Source: Sperchopsis tessellata
Taxonomy: Eukaryota > Arthropoda > Insecta > Coleoptera > Hydrophilidae
Reading direction: 5' to 3'
Assembly (NCBI GenBank): GCA_033557685.1
Contig: JAWQRN010000012.1
Location: 1 to 57,622, forward strand
DNA length: 57,622 nucleotides
Shown: positions 20,901 through 30,865 of the stretch, in pieces
How positions within the stretch are numbered: the stretch's first letter is position 1
How the letters are laid out: each line of letters opens with the position of its first letter
Program-made: the position numbers and the translations under genes
The notes under the pieces: generated by a model
The model's database searches: none
What the model saw: only the letters and a program-made list of their open reading frames with translations
Told to the model about the DNA's origin: nothing

Positions 20901-23220
20901 AATTATAAAACCGAAAATTGCACAAAGGAGCCCCACAAACAAGTGGCAAGGCCTTTTACAGAGAAAAAGGAAGGACAATTAACAGGGAAAACCCAACTTA
21001 GAAGATGACGTCGAGTCAGGCAACAAGACATACACAAAATCAAAACAACACGAGAAACTGAACAATGACACAAAAAGAGCCATGAAGAAAGTGAGTAAAT
21101 AAAAATCTGCAAAGAGTACAGGCAGAAGAACCTTGTGGAAGGGAAAATCGAAAACACAAGATGAAACGGAGTTAGTCTACCAAACAAGCACAATACCAAA
21201 ACAACACGAAAAACCCAGAAAATCACAACCAACCTGAATTAAGACGTAAATGCTGACTAAAAATCTAAAACAAAAGGCTCGTGGAAACTACGACAGCAGA
21301 GCACAAAACCAACCGAAGCACATGGAAAACAAAGCAAATCACTGCTTTGCAAATTTCAAATCAAATCAATCGCGAGAAGGCAGACACAAAACAGACTTAA
21401 GACAAAAATTAAATAGAGCTATATACAGTTTGAAAATAATTGCTAAGAAATGTCAGTTATGACACAGCAAAAACTGTCTACCTTAGTCATTTTCATTGCC
21501 TAGCAATCTATGGTATACTGATATGGGGTATATCACGAGAAATCAAAACAATATTCTTATTGCAGAGGGCTATGAGCGTTTTTCATGGGGCGCATTGTCT
21601 GTACCTGTTTATTCTATGTTCATGGGCACAGGTCCTGCTTTCCAACCAACTCAAATTTCCACTCATACAGCACTAGATATCGAAACAACTTCACTACTCT
21701 TTTCTATAGAGTGAACAAAACCCAGCATAGTACTAACCATTTTGCCACGAAACTCTACAACAATCTCCCAAATTACATCAAGGAGATGAATATCAGGTAA
21801 TCCAAGAATAGAATGAAAGAGGAACTCTTACAGGAAGCTTTTTACAGGGTCCAGTATGTCATGGGCCATGTATGGCAGACTTAAAGAAAACTAAATAATT
21901 CTGACAAATGCATGATCATTAACAGTACATGAATAAAGTTTATGTTTATGTTTATCTGTAGCTCATCTCCAGTCCGTTCCTCTATCTTCAAGTGATTGCT
22001 CATTTCCAGTTCTTACTGAGCACATATTTTCCCTATGCAAACTCTGTAGGGCTGCTAACAGCTTTCTGTTCACTTCTTGTTGTTCCAATTCTTCTCAAAC
22101 TTGGTCTTACTGCAGCTGTTGAAAGCCTTATGTAAGTCTACGAAGCACAGGTACTCATTGTTATTATGGCTCAAAACTTTCTCCGTTCTTTGCCTGATCA
22201 TGAATACTTGATCATGGATACCTGTAATATAGGTCTAAAACGACACTGTCCTCAATATGTTTTTCTAAAATATTTCGTAATCTAGTTTCTAAGACCTTTT
22301 TTGCTACATTTAATAGTGCAACCCCTCTATTGTTCTCACAACTCTTGTATATTGGCAAAATCACTGAAAATTCCCAAACTCTTTTTATGTTACCCAGTGT
22401 TATCCCATCTCTTCCAGCTGACTTTCCCATTTTTATAATACTGGTATGGTAATCATTACTATTTTGTCCCATGTAATGCTTTCCGTTTACGCATTGTACT
22501 TTTTCTTCAAATTTTCTGGTCTTCTTGACTTGATCTAATTTTATCATTGCGTCTCTCATTAAAAAGTTCAACGAAGTATTTCCACCGTTGATCCATTATT
22601 TGTTCAGTTTCCACTTGAATCTTTCCATCAATAGCTTTTATGTGCTTCAGATGCCTTCTTCATAATCCCTTCATTCTTTGTAATCATTCACATAGTGCCA
22701 GCTACTTTCCAACCAGCATTCACCCGTTTCTCAACCTAAAATCTATTTCTTCCATCCCTTCAAACCGTGTTCAAATTTTTAAGCAAATTATTCATTCAGT
22801 TCTCACTGCCTCTCTCTCTCGATACTTTCATTATCAAAATGAAAATTTGCTGTCTTGGATGTTCATAAAGACAAAAACAGAATGTTGTCCTTCAAAATTT
22901 AACTAATATAGCGTCTGGTTTCGACCGTTTAGGTCATTATCAAGATTTACATATTAAAATGTGCAACAAAACATTAATCAATAAAACAAATATCTTGTCA
23001 TGTGCTCTAGGCAATGTGAATACAGCACCTAAGAATTTTGTTTTCTTTAATCAATACTTTTGTGAATTGTAAAAAAAAATTATTAAATTAATTTCCAGAT
23101 CATACTGTACCTTTGGATATTGAAAAAATGAACGCAGATACCATAGAACAAGATGCCAACTTTTGGGAAGCCCTTGACAACTCTAGGTGGTTGCCGTGTG
23201 AGGTTTTAGAAATTTCGTGA
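14964..23220 (+). CDS. TRNAU1AP: tRNA selenocysteine 1-associated protein 1 (SECp43), copy 3
   Basis: Third tandem SECp43 paralogue. Exons 14964-15002, 15139-15493, 15702-15970, 17525-17648 and 23099-23220. Exon lengths (39, 355, 269, 124, 122) are identical to copy 1, giving 302 aa ending in TGA. MNSMVHCQLWMGS starts the protein as in copy 1, and both RRMs keep their RNP motifs. Copies 1 and 3 look closer to each other than to copy 2. Differences include a more acidic segment (NEEEEDELEL for KKDDEELEL) and NFWEALDNSRWLPCE at the C-terminus. Intron 4 has grown to about 5.4 kb by nested insertions and starts with a weak donor (GTCTGT), which might lower splicing efficiency. AATAAA is at 23336. 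Confidence 0.9.
16190..17130 (+). mobile_element. RTE-like LINE remnant in copy 3 intron 3
   Basis: Frames on + give YACFVDYRKAF (about 16213-16245), DVIQGCVLLPLLFNIYSEAV (16369-16428) matching the RTE block RGVRQGCVLSP.LFNLYSE, then a terminal section with YLGHFMRGSRY (about 16897-16930), and a GAAGAAGAACAAGAAGG tail near 17114, typical of the 3' ends of these elements. Numerous breaks; inactive. Confidence 0.75.
17857..18190 (+). promoter_or_regulatory. Promoter-like segment with splice donor (possible solo LTR)
   Basis: A GC-richer patch inside SECp43 copy 3 intron 4 holds TATAAAA at 18015-18021, an initiator-like GACAGTC about 27 bases downstream (18042-18048), a short GC-rich leader, and a consensus donor CCAG/GTAAAC at 18079/18080. 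It begins near TGTTACCCCC at 17857, which would suit an LTR start. I found no clear opposite end, target duplication or poly(A) site, so LTR identity is only a suggestion. Confidence 0.4.
18190..18975. other. AT-rich intronic DNA in SECp43 copy 3 intron 4
   Basis: T-rich sequence with ATT microsatellite near 18283-18301. The open stretch at 18309-18626 is low-complexity Phe/Leu-rich and not gene-like. No feature recognised. Confidence 0.35.
18975..19165 (+). mobile_element. LINE 3'-end fragment
   Basis: Reads CTNYWALLLYNVLPENIERM, then SFKKWVKHSLVDRVIYTI, the terminal segment of jockey/CR1-type ORF2 (.YN.LPENI….SFK..VK..L), followed by a stop. Confidence 0.6.
19270..21955 (+). mobile_element. 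jockey/CR1-like LINE, split by a later insertion
   Basis: ORF2 pieces on +: KKAKVIPIHKKGETNAYENL and RPILILPLISKVFEMVLRIR (19818-19938), FCDLSKAFDSVDHKILLNKL (20082-20141), then in another frame TTGVPQRSILGPILFLIYVN (20250-20310) and LFADDTTFLNVD with the catalytic motif shifted to FADD (20346-20381). Continuity ends about 20585. The C-terminal part resumes at about 21400 with NRAIYSLKIIAKKCQL, then a CLAIYGILIWG stretch and LYNNLPNYIKEMNIR (21755-21800). The A-rich piece between (20586-21245) is a separate insertion. Confidence 0.78.
20586..21245 (-). mobile_element. Penelope-like or related insertion inside the LINE
   Basis: Interrupts the LINE at 19270-21955. On the minus strand it contains CCTGAAGATGAGGCAGGTGC then CTCGAGACATGTTGGC (about 20698-20735), with a 6-bp stem GAGGCA/TGCCTC. 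Sequences of this type are common at the ends of Penelope-like elements. The flank (ACGAGGAGTACATTGGGTGT, CAAGGAAACACCAGTATA) recurs near 32590-32680. Much of the rest is A-rich on +. Family assignment is tentative. Confidence 0.45.
21965..22640 (-). mobile_element. RTE-like LINE fragment (opposite strand)
   Basis: On - reads IIKMGKSAGRDGITLGNIKR and WEFSVILPIYKSCENNRGVA, LLNVAKKVLETRLRNILEKH (22550-22250), then FVDLHKAF in another frame near 22140. This matches RTE reverse transcriptase (I.K.GKAPG.DGI….W….I.PIYK…C.NYRGIALLN…K). Fragment only. Confidence 0.78.
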
Positions 23221-23335
23221 TCCAATGCCAAGCCTCCTTCTATATTTTAGAGTAATCTTAAATTTTTGTGATTTTTGTACAGTTAATTTATAAATAAGTT
23301 ATTTTATGATGTATAAAATAGCATATCTTGGACTA

Positions 23336-23341
23336 AATAAA
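23336..23341 (+). terminator. Poly(A) signal, SECp43 copy 3
   Basis: AATAAA 116 bases after the stop codon, followed directly by an A run. The shared UTR segment TTTGTACAGTTAA precedes it. Confidence 0.55.
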
Positions 23342-23689
23342 AAAAAAACTGTTTAATATAAGATGCATTTTCTTTATATACTGTATTTTAAAAATGTTTC
23401 TAATCTCATTTGTTTTTTTTTTTGTTCAAGCATAGGCCAATGTTCATGATATTTGATATATTAACTTATGAATTGGTATACCTGTATCGTTTATTGGGGA
23501 TTCAAATGAGGTAGTGGACTTGTACCGCATGGCAATCGTACAGCAAGAGATTTCCGTTAAACCTCTCATATCCAATTCCGACCCACACCTCCACAGAGCC
23601 TCTGATGAATCTGATCGTGAGTGGGAGAAATGGTCTTCCGAAAAGTAATGGACAGATTCAATGTAAACGAATTAGGCAAACGAAAATGA

Positions 23690-23880
23690 CTCGAGTATTG
23701 GCACCTGAAACATGAAGGGTGACTTGATGGGAACTAGGAGCAGTGGAAGACCAAGGACCTGGTGGAAGTATAACGTACAGAAAGATGCGTAAACCATGTT
23801 AAGGTTAAGGAATTGGCAGGGAGTTGTAAGGGATCAGAATGTTTGGAGGCAAAAACTACATGAGGTCCAGGCTTAATAAT
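23690..23880 (+). mobile_element. RTE LINE 3'-end fragment
   Basis: Reads MKGDLMGTRSSGRPRTWWKY then LRLRNWQGVVRDQNVWRQKL, the GRPR..W…..WR.…RD...WR C-terminal signature of RTE-type elements, ending at a stop near 23873. Confidence 0.7.
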
Positions 23881-24149
23881 ATGCTGTAGTACTACAGGAG
23901 AGAGAGAGAATCATTTATTGTTCCGGTGTGGAACTGGTGTATGTCTGATCTTCTGATGAACTTTGAATGTATTTTCTCTAACATTTTTGCATATTGTAAA
24001 TATTTGTGTAAGTATTTTGCGTTTCTCAAAAACGAGTCTCGACAGTGCATCACAGGTGGATGCCCTTCAGCTACAGCAAAGCTTCCTGAACAGAGAAGCT
24101 TCTTGCATAAAGGGAATGTCCCCAAGAAGTTGTCCCATGAGCAAGGTGG

Positions 24150-24450
24150 GAATATGTTATTATCTTCAAGTTTTCCGGGAGATATCCGTGTGTTGGCTTT
24201 TGGTTTTGCCGACGTTGCAAGGGACATTATCAAGACATGTAGCTCTTAAAAGTGCTAATTAAACATTGCCATGTAACTCTGAAAAGTGGCAATAGCAATG
24301 TTTAATTAGCACTTTTAAGAGCTACACGTCTTGATAATGTCCCCTGCAACGGCGGACAAATTGTTGGCAAAACTTAAAGCCAACACACGGTTATGTCCCT
24401 GAAAACCTGAAGATATTTACTGTGGCAGTGGAAGTCTACGTAATGTTTTG
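24150..24450. repeat. Palindromic element, copy 1 (Penelope-like ends)
   Basis: Long inverted repeat: left arm about 24162-24271, right arm about 24285-24415, near-perfect in the inner part (ATTATCAAGACATGTAGCTC and AAAAGTGCTAATTAAACATTG against their complements). The right side carries an extra 3' tail TTTACTGTGGCAGTGGAAGT that recurs in the copy at 41550-41770. CTTGATAATGTCCCC and GGCGGACAAA in the right arm resemble Penelope-like terminal sequence. Confidence 0.8.
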
Positions 24451-24669
24451 TTCTTGTATACTTGTAAAGTTCGCAAGAATAATTGTTTGTTTGCTTAGAA
24501 TCTATGATTAATGCAGTTATATAATGTGTTAATATAGGATATACCTTTTGCTGTTTACATCTGCGCTATATCATCTGAAGTTCACTTCCACATACGAGTA
24601 ACAAAATGTATACATTTGATATGCTGCTAAGTCTACCTAATTTCACGAATCAAACCTTTATTCTAATTC

Positions 24670-24960
24670 TTATGAAGTATATCTTCTAGGTTGCAGTGTT
24701 TTCCTGTAATAATCTAACTTAGGTGGTTCTCCTTGATGTGCATGTTGTGGTTCCTCGGAATATGGTTGAAGTTTCGGTGATATAGGTATATCATTTGCTT
24801 CCATTAGTGGTTGATATCTTTTGTTTTCTGAATCAATTGTCTGTTTTTCACCTTGCTTTTGCCCAAATACCATTTGTTGCTTGCTGTCAATTCCCTGGTA
24901 GACTACGACTAACATGCGTTCAAGGAGCGTGAGAATTGTAGAGCTCTCTTCTTTGGACAC
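24670..24960 (-). other. Unrecognised open reading frame of 97 codons
   Basis: On - an open stretch contains LLERMLVVVYQGIDSKQQMV and QPYSEEPQHAHQGEPPKLDY, a more protein-like composition than its surroundings, ending in a stop at 24670. It is preceded directly by TAA, has only a GTG at its head, and shows no splice acceptor, so it is not a convincing gene. Most likely a fragment of an unidentified element or dead gene. Confidence 0.3.
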
Positions 24961-25044
24961 TTATACTCAATATTCCTCAAGACGGAGCATTATGGTTTGA
25001 GGGTCACATATTTAAAAATCATTTATTTATTTAGAGAACAGAGA

Positions 25045-25915
25045 AAGTAGTGTGGTAGTTGATTGGAGCTGCAGCAATCCTAGGAACGTCCAAAAAGGTA
25101 TACTACAAGGCTCTATACTTTCACCACTTTTCTTTATTATCTATGCCAATGACTTGCAAAGAACCTATCACTGCCATACGGTAATGTTCACTGGTAATTC
25201 CACCTTGTTTGCACATAGTTTTAGTAAGATTTTGAGAGGAGAGTGGGGCATGAGATGGCAAGGGCAGAGAAATGAATTCCCGCAAACAAAGTGGCACTCG
25301 ATACAGCAAAAACTGATGAAATGACATTCAGTGCAAACAGACGACAAAACTATTTACATAACCGAACTAAACAAAGGTTCTTAGGTATATACAATAATAG
25401 TCTTCTTACTTGGCATCCAGAATTGAACCACTTATTGTCCAAGCTCTCCTACATAGTCTTTTCTATAGGACAAATGAGACATGTCATAGATGTCGAGGTG
25501 GCGAGACAAAAGTATTTTGACCTTTTACATATTCACCTTAATTATTGCTAGATGATTTGGGGCTACTCACCGTATTCAACGAAAATAAAAGAGGACAGTT
25601 TGAGTTATCGGAGGTGATGACCCTGATAAGACACTATAAGTCATTATTTGTCCAACATGGAATAGAGCCATAGACCTCCAGTTAAATTATAAGAAAATGG
25701 CTATAATTGAAAGCAGGAGAGCAGAGGAAAGTTAGTGAACCGCATGATTACTGCACAAGAAATAGGGAAATTAGTGCCAACATTCGGGTTGAATATATTG
25801 AAGAGAAATTGATTTTTATTAATTTTATGTCTAGTTTATATTTCATAAATATTTACATTTTTAAACAGAGTGCCTATATATCTCTCGTATTTGAGGGATG
25901 TTCCCTTTCTTGGAG
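25045..25915 (+). mobile_element. jockey-like LINE remnant
   Basis: On +: NVQKGILQGSILSPLFFIIY and ANDLQRTYHC (25088-25175) match the SGVPQGSILSPLLF..Y.NDL block. Then QRFLGIYNNSLLTWHPELNH and LSKLSYIVFSIGQMRHV (25373-25490) and, after a break, HDYCTRNRE near 25745. Dead 3' half of an ORF2. Confidence 0.75.
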
Positions 25916-25924
25916 TAAATGAAG

Positions 25925-26470
25925 GTCAACGAGTTTCGAATATTAGTATGTGTGAAATGAGTTATTTAAATTTTGTCAGATTAATTTAATCCACAGAGTT
26001 TAGTTAAATATTATTTGTGCAATTACTTTGTTTCTTTAATTATTCAATTTTGTGAAAGATAAGTGTTCTTTCTGTTCATATTTTCGCGTTTGTTTATTAT
26101 CTATTTATAGAGTTGTTTAAGCAGTTCCTTTGTTCGTTTAGTTAATTCATATTGTCGCGTTTGTCTATTATTTATTTACAGAAGAGTTGTTTCAATAAGT
26201 TATCTTAGTTCAATAATTTATTTACAGAGTTATTTAAATAGTTTCTTTGTTCATTTAGTTGATTAATATTTGTCGTGTTTATAATTTATTTACAGAGTTA
26301 CTTAAATAAGTTCAGTTTGTCACATTAATTTAATACATAGAGTTTCATTAGTTATTGTTGTTTGTGTAATTACTTGGTTGCTTTAAGTATTATTATTTGT
26401 ATAATTAAATTGTTCTTTAATTATTCTATTTTGTGACAATTTATAAATCAAGTTGTTTGTTGGATAAGAG
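25925..26470 (+). repeat. Degenerate tandem repeat, unit about 60-70 bp
   Basis: Successive units share TTTATTTACAGAGTTRYTTAA, TTTCTTTGTTCATTTAGTT and ATTGTCGYGTTT: roughly 26090-26157, 26158-26212, 26213-26275 and 26276-26337, with weaker units on both sides. Non-coding. Confidence 0.6.
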
Positions 26471-29340
26471 ATTATTATATCAGAATTTTGTAAACATTCG
26501 GGTATTATTTGAATTATTGAAAGAGGCAACTTTCGTTCATGTTCAATCACTGTAAAGTGCCCATCTCAGCGATTTAGTCTTTCTTTAATTCTATTCCGTT
26601 GACCCAAAACTGGTCTTTGAATAGCTCCTGGGATTGCAAAGCAATATCTAATTAGCGTAATGATTATTCAATTGCAACATTGAGATACCTCTCATAATAT
26701 CTCACGGTCTCAAAGCATATATACAAGGAATCAAATATGTATTCATACGTGGGGTACAGCTAACTACTAACAAGTGTCCACTGCAATTCGGCTTGTTTCC
26801 CTTAATTTTTCGAAAACACATTTTGTTTCTGCATTTAATATATTAGCTTGGACAGTTTGCTCGATATTTGATTTTATGAAATATTTAAAAATAACAACCA
26901 TTTCTATAGTGCTCATTTACTTTTGTTGAATTCTAGTTCAATATACATCTCAATCTTCTTGTCTTGTTTCACCTGCTTCACCGCCACGAACCTAATTGTG
27001 ACATGGGGTCCTACACTTCATAACAGCTTGGCCAATTTAATTAATAAGAAAAGTAGTAGAAGGCAAAGTGGGAATATTGCAATATATCATGTTCCAAAAC
27101 AGTTGATTTAGTGTTGTACCCCAAAAAATGAGAAATCAAGGAGTAGGGACTGTGAGGATAACGACAATACCAATGTTAGTTAGTGTGTGTACTTTTTAAT
27201 AGCTTTTTCTTTGCTATTTTACTAATGTGATATGTTTATATATTCAATAAAAATATTTACTTGCCTTAGAAGTGTACTATCCTTGATTCACAGTTAATAG
27301 ACAACTTATTTCAGCAAGTTGTTAATAAATTCATGATATGTTATCAGAATTAAACGGTGATGCTCACGAAAGCGAAGATGTTACACTAACAAGCAGAAAG
27401 AAACCAATCTTGTTGTTGAAACTTATAAGCAGCTAAAAATTAAAGAAACATTCTTTGTATAAGAAAACTTTATTTTGCATTTAGGTTACAATTCATTATG
27501 GAAAAGTTAAAGCTATGACATCAAAATAGGCAACTCGCGTTACAGAATGCAAAAGAGTTGTCTACATTTTTCAAAAAACTTACATAGTAAAGATGGTATT
27601 TTATACAGTCACTCAACAAGCTATGCTCAGCTTGAAAATGTTTTAAAAAGTCATGCACCAAAGATTATATTAAACTTAACGATATACATATTAAAATTAA
27701 TGTTATTCTTTAACTCTAAGTACTATTACAAAAGAGAGACTCGCAGTTCAATCTAAAAATAAAATGATTACGTTTGAAGAGCTCTTAGATAACTTGCAAC
27801 AAAATTTGTTTTGATGTTAGTCATACGAAAATAATACACGAATATTCCTTAAAATATGTGGACAAATTTTTGATAGAAGTTTACAAAACAAATTGACAAT
27901 AGCAAAAAAGTTTGTACTTTTATTTTTCAATTTATTTCTCCAAGAAATTTTGGAAAATTATTATTTTTAATAGTAATTCACAATTTGCGATGTACGTTGT
28001 TTATTGTTCTTGCTTAATTTCACTCGGTATTATGTAAAATTTTTATTGTACAGTATATATGATTTGTGATCAATTTCTTTCTAAAACCTTAATATTTTTT
28101 ACGAACAACCTGCGAGTGTTCCACCATATCTAAATCTAAATTCAAAATTTTATATTCAATATATATGACGTACATACGAATAGCAAAAATTTGTAAAGTG
28201 GACACCTATTTGTGCTAACAGAAACACAATGATACGTCAACGCTCTTAAATATAATATATAAACTAAACACTAACTCTGAAGCACAAATGACATTTTTTT
28301 TTTGGTTTTCGTAGATTTTTGAAAATTATTTACAACTTACATAAAAGGAAATTTCGTGCTGGAAACAATATTGTTGCCTTTGGATTGACGAACATAACAT
28401 AGGAATCACAGAATACGGATAACTCACAGTTCTCGATTTTAATGAAGAAAAAAAAAACAAAAAAATTCATCATTAACATTTATTGTACGGAAATGTAAAA
28501 AATGATAGTGCGAACATCATTGGTAACTGAGAATTAGTAACGATTTTTCTATTGCACATGCTATACCCACTCACCAAGATGACCAAAACTTACCTTTCTT
28601 ATACCAGGGTTCGTTTGTTAAAAGATACATCATTTATTATCTTTGTAACTTAGATACGATTATAGAAAATTTCTCCTTTTGATATTAGATATGTTTCAAA
28701 TGAAGTACTCTGAAGAATCCTCTTAATTCCAGGTAAATGCTCATTATGTAATTGCCGAAGAATTTGTCCTGTTTGAACAGTATAGTTACAAATCATCGTT
28801 AAACATTATTTAATGTAGATTTTTTTAAACAAGATGGCAAGAACAAGTCTGGTTTTACCTTAAAAACGTATAATGAAAGTAGTTTTGTATATTTGGCACG
28901 TTTAAACATTTAACAAGTTATAAATTATTTTAAAATAAAAGGTAAGCAACACTCAGACACTTTAAATTTTAACGGTTCATTAGATTTACCTTCACAAATT
29001 CCAAATGATATGATCAATTATTTATTTTTTTACCTACATTATATTTAACAGTTCCAATTGGTAACAATGTTGTTTCTCATTAACAAAATTTCAATTGACA
29101 ACACTTTTAAACAATCAGTTATATATTTTAACATATATTTTAAATTGCAAATAGAAGTTCACAAATTTGCTCTGTGCTATTTGTATCGTGGTATTGTATG
29201 ATGGACAAATGTCAGTAATTTTACTTTTAAGTTTTTAAAAATATACATACTTTTTTCTCAAAGAGGATAAAGTACAATAAAGTATAAAAATATGCATGTT
29301 AAGTATTATAATGTAAATAAATGCCCTAAAATCATCCTCT
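26470..29340. other. AT-rich intergenic DNA
   Basis: No gene, RNA or classifiable mobile element seen. Reading frames are short and of low complexity (26923-27111 and 27547-27756 on +). Confidence 0.4.
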
Positions 29341-29344
29341 TAAT

Positions 29345-30660
29345 ATTGAGTCAATCCAAATCAAATCGCCCAATTTAAATAAAAATTGTTGCTCAACATT
29401 TTTATTTGTTTTATATTTTTACAAGGTGTTCCCTCTATCTTTGTGAGTTTAAAACTAAGGCTGAAATTTTTTTGTTCCAAATATTGAAAAATGTGCGTTT
29501 TCACATATTTTCTAGGCATTGTATCTCAAAAAGGGCTGAGTAAAAAACTATAAAACTTTTATAGAATACTTTTCTTGTTGATGTTAGTCCACCATGCTAA
29601 ATGCAAATTTTATCATCGAGTAATTGGTTTTGGATTTATAAAATCTTGAAATTTAGCTAAAAATCGTAAAGTTTTGTAATAAACGCCATGGACGAAAACT
29701 GTCTAAAACCCACAATTACTTCCGATAATGTTATGAAACGTAATTGATCATTCTAATACTTTTGTTTATAAATGCTAATGGTTTTATAAAATAATGGAAC
29801 AAATTTAAAAATGCATTTGTTTCATCCCGCTGGGCCAAAAACTGCCTTTCAATAGTCAAAGAATGATGTTGTTTTGTTCCTGTAAATAAGGTCCTCAAAA
29901 AACTCACACCACTTGAACTAACAACTGTTTCAAGCGAACCTACATTTTTCCTGAATAGCCTACATTCAAAAAATGAAATTATAAAAGTTTGTTTTAAAAT
30001 TACATTGTTATAATTAACCTTTCATAGGAATTTGTATGTGAGTTTTTGACAGTTTTCCTCCATGGCTTTTGTTACAAAACTATACGATTTTTAGCTGAAT
30101 TTCAAGATTTTGCAACTGTAAAACCAATTGAGTCTCAATGTTCAAATTTGTATGGTGGACTAATATCACAAAGTAGTGTATTCTGCAAAATTTTCATAGT
30201 TTTTTATGAGAAAACACATATTTTTCAATATTTGGAACACTTTGTAAAAAAAGGGAATAGCTTCTAAGACTTGAAACTTCTATAAGTAGTGTTTTGTGAA
30301 TACAATTAAGGAAAAATTAGTCAAAGGTGAGTCTGGCTTCCTTTATCATAATATTATGTACCGAAAATCTGTTTTTTAATTTTATCTTTGGTAATTTTTT
30401 GTACTGGGATCATTAAATATTGGAAAAAATCTAAATTAATATAAAAAATAGACTAATTTAGTATTTAGATCAAGTTAATAGCTCAAACAGGCTTGTGGGA
30501 CTGAAAAAACATGGCTGCCAAAAAAACCTATGAGTATAAAAAATATTTCAACCTTAATTTTCAAGTCACAAAAATAGAGGGAAAGCCTGGTCAAATTATT
30601 AAAAATATTAAAATTGTTGAGCAACACCTCCCTCTTGGTGATTTGATATGCACTAATTAT
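29345..30660. mobile_element. Foldback element, copy 1 (about 1.3 kb)
   Basis: A long-armed inverted repeat. The terminal left segment TCAAATCGCCCAATTTAAAT and GTTGCTCAACA near 29358-29400 pairs with the end TTGTTGAGCAACACC and GGTGATTTGATA at 30614-30650. The inner arms about 29460-29715 and 30035-30260 are complementary along their length (GATGTTAGTCCACCATGCTA on the left against the complement of TATGGTGGACTAATATCA on the right). No transposase is encoded. A relative lies at 47335-48475. Confidence 0.8.
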
Positions 30661-30774
30661 CAAACATTGCACTTTTCACAATCTTTTCGAGGTTTCAGTA
30701 AGTAAAACAAATTGTTTTCTTTTCTTGAAAAAAATCTCTATGCACCTTGGCAGATAATACATCCCATGATTGCA

Positions 30775-30865
30775 GATCAACATATCACTGACCTAAGGTA
30801 TGAGAGGGTGTTAAGGCCACCCATCCAAGTACTTGTCGAGCATGACCCTGCTTAACCATTATGGA
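30775..30865 (-). repeat. 5S-rRNA-like fragment (possible SINE3-type head)
   Basis: On - the text GGTTAAGCAGGGTCATGCTC then AAGTACTTGGATGGGTGGCC matches the internal promoter half of 5S rRNA (GTTAAGCA..GTC…TTAGTACTTGGATGGGTGACC). The 5' half of a 5S gene is not present, so this is a 5S pseudogene or the head of a 5S-derived SINE. A second, more diverged copy is at 45455-45545. Confidence 0.65.

Noticed and set aside
24670..24960. 97-codon minus-strand open frame as a host gene
   Set aside because: No start codon other than GTG, a stop immediately upstream, no splice acceptor and no recognisable domain. Listed only as an unrecognised frame.
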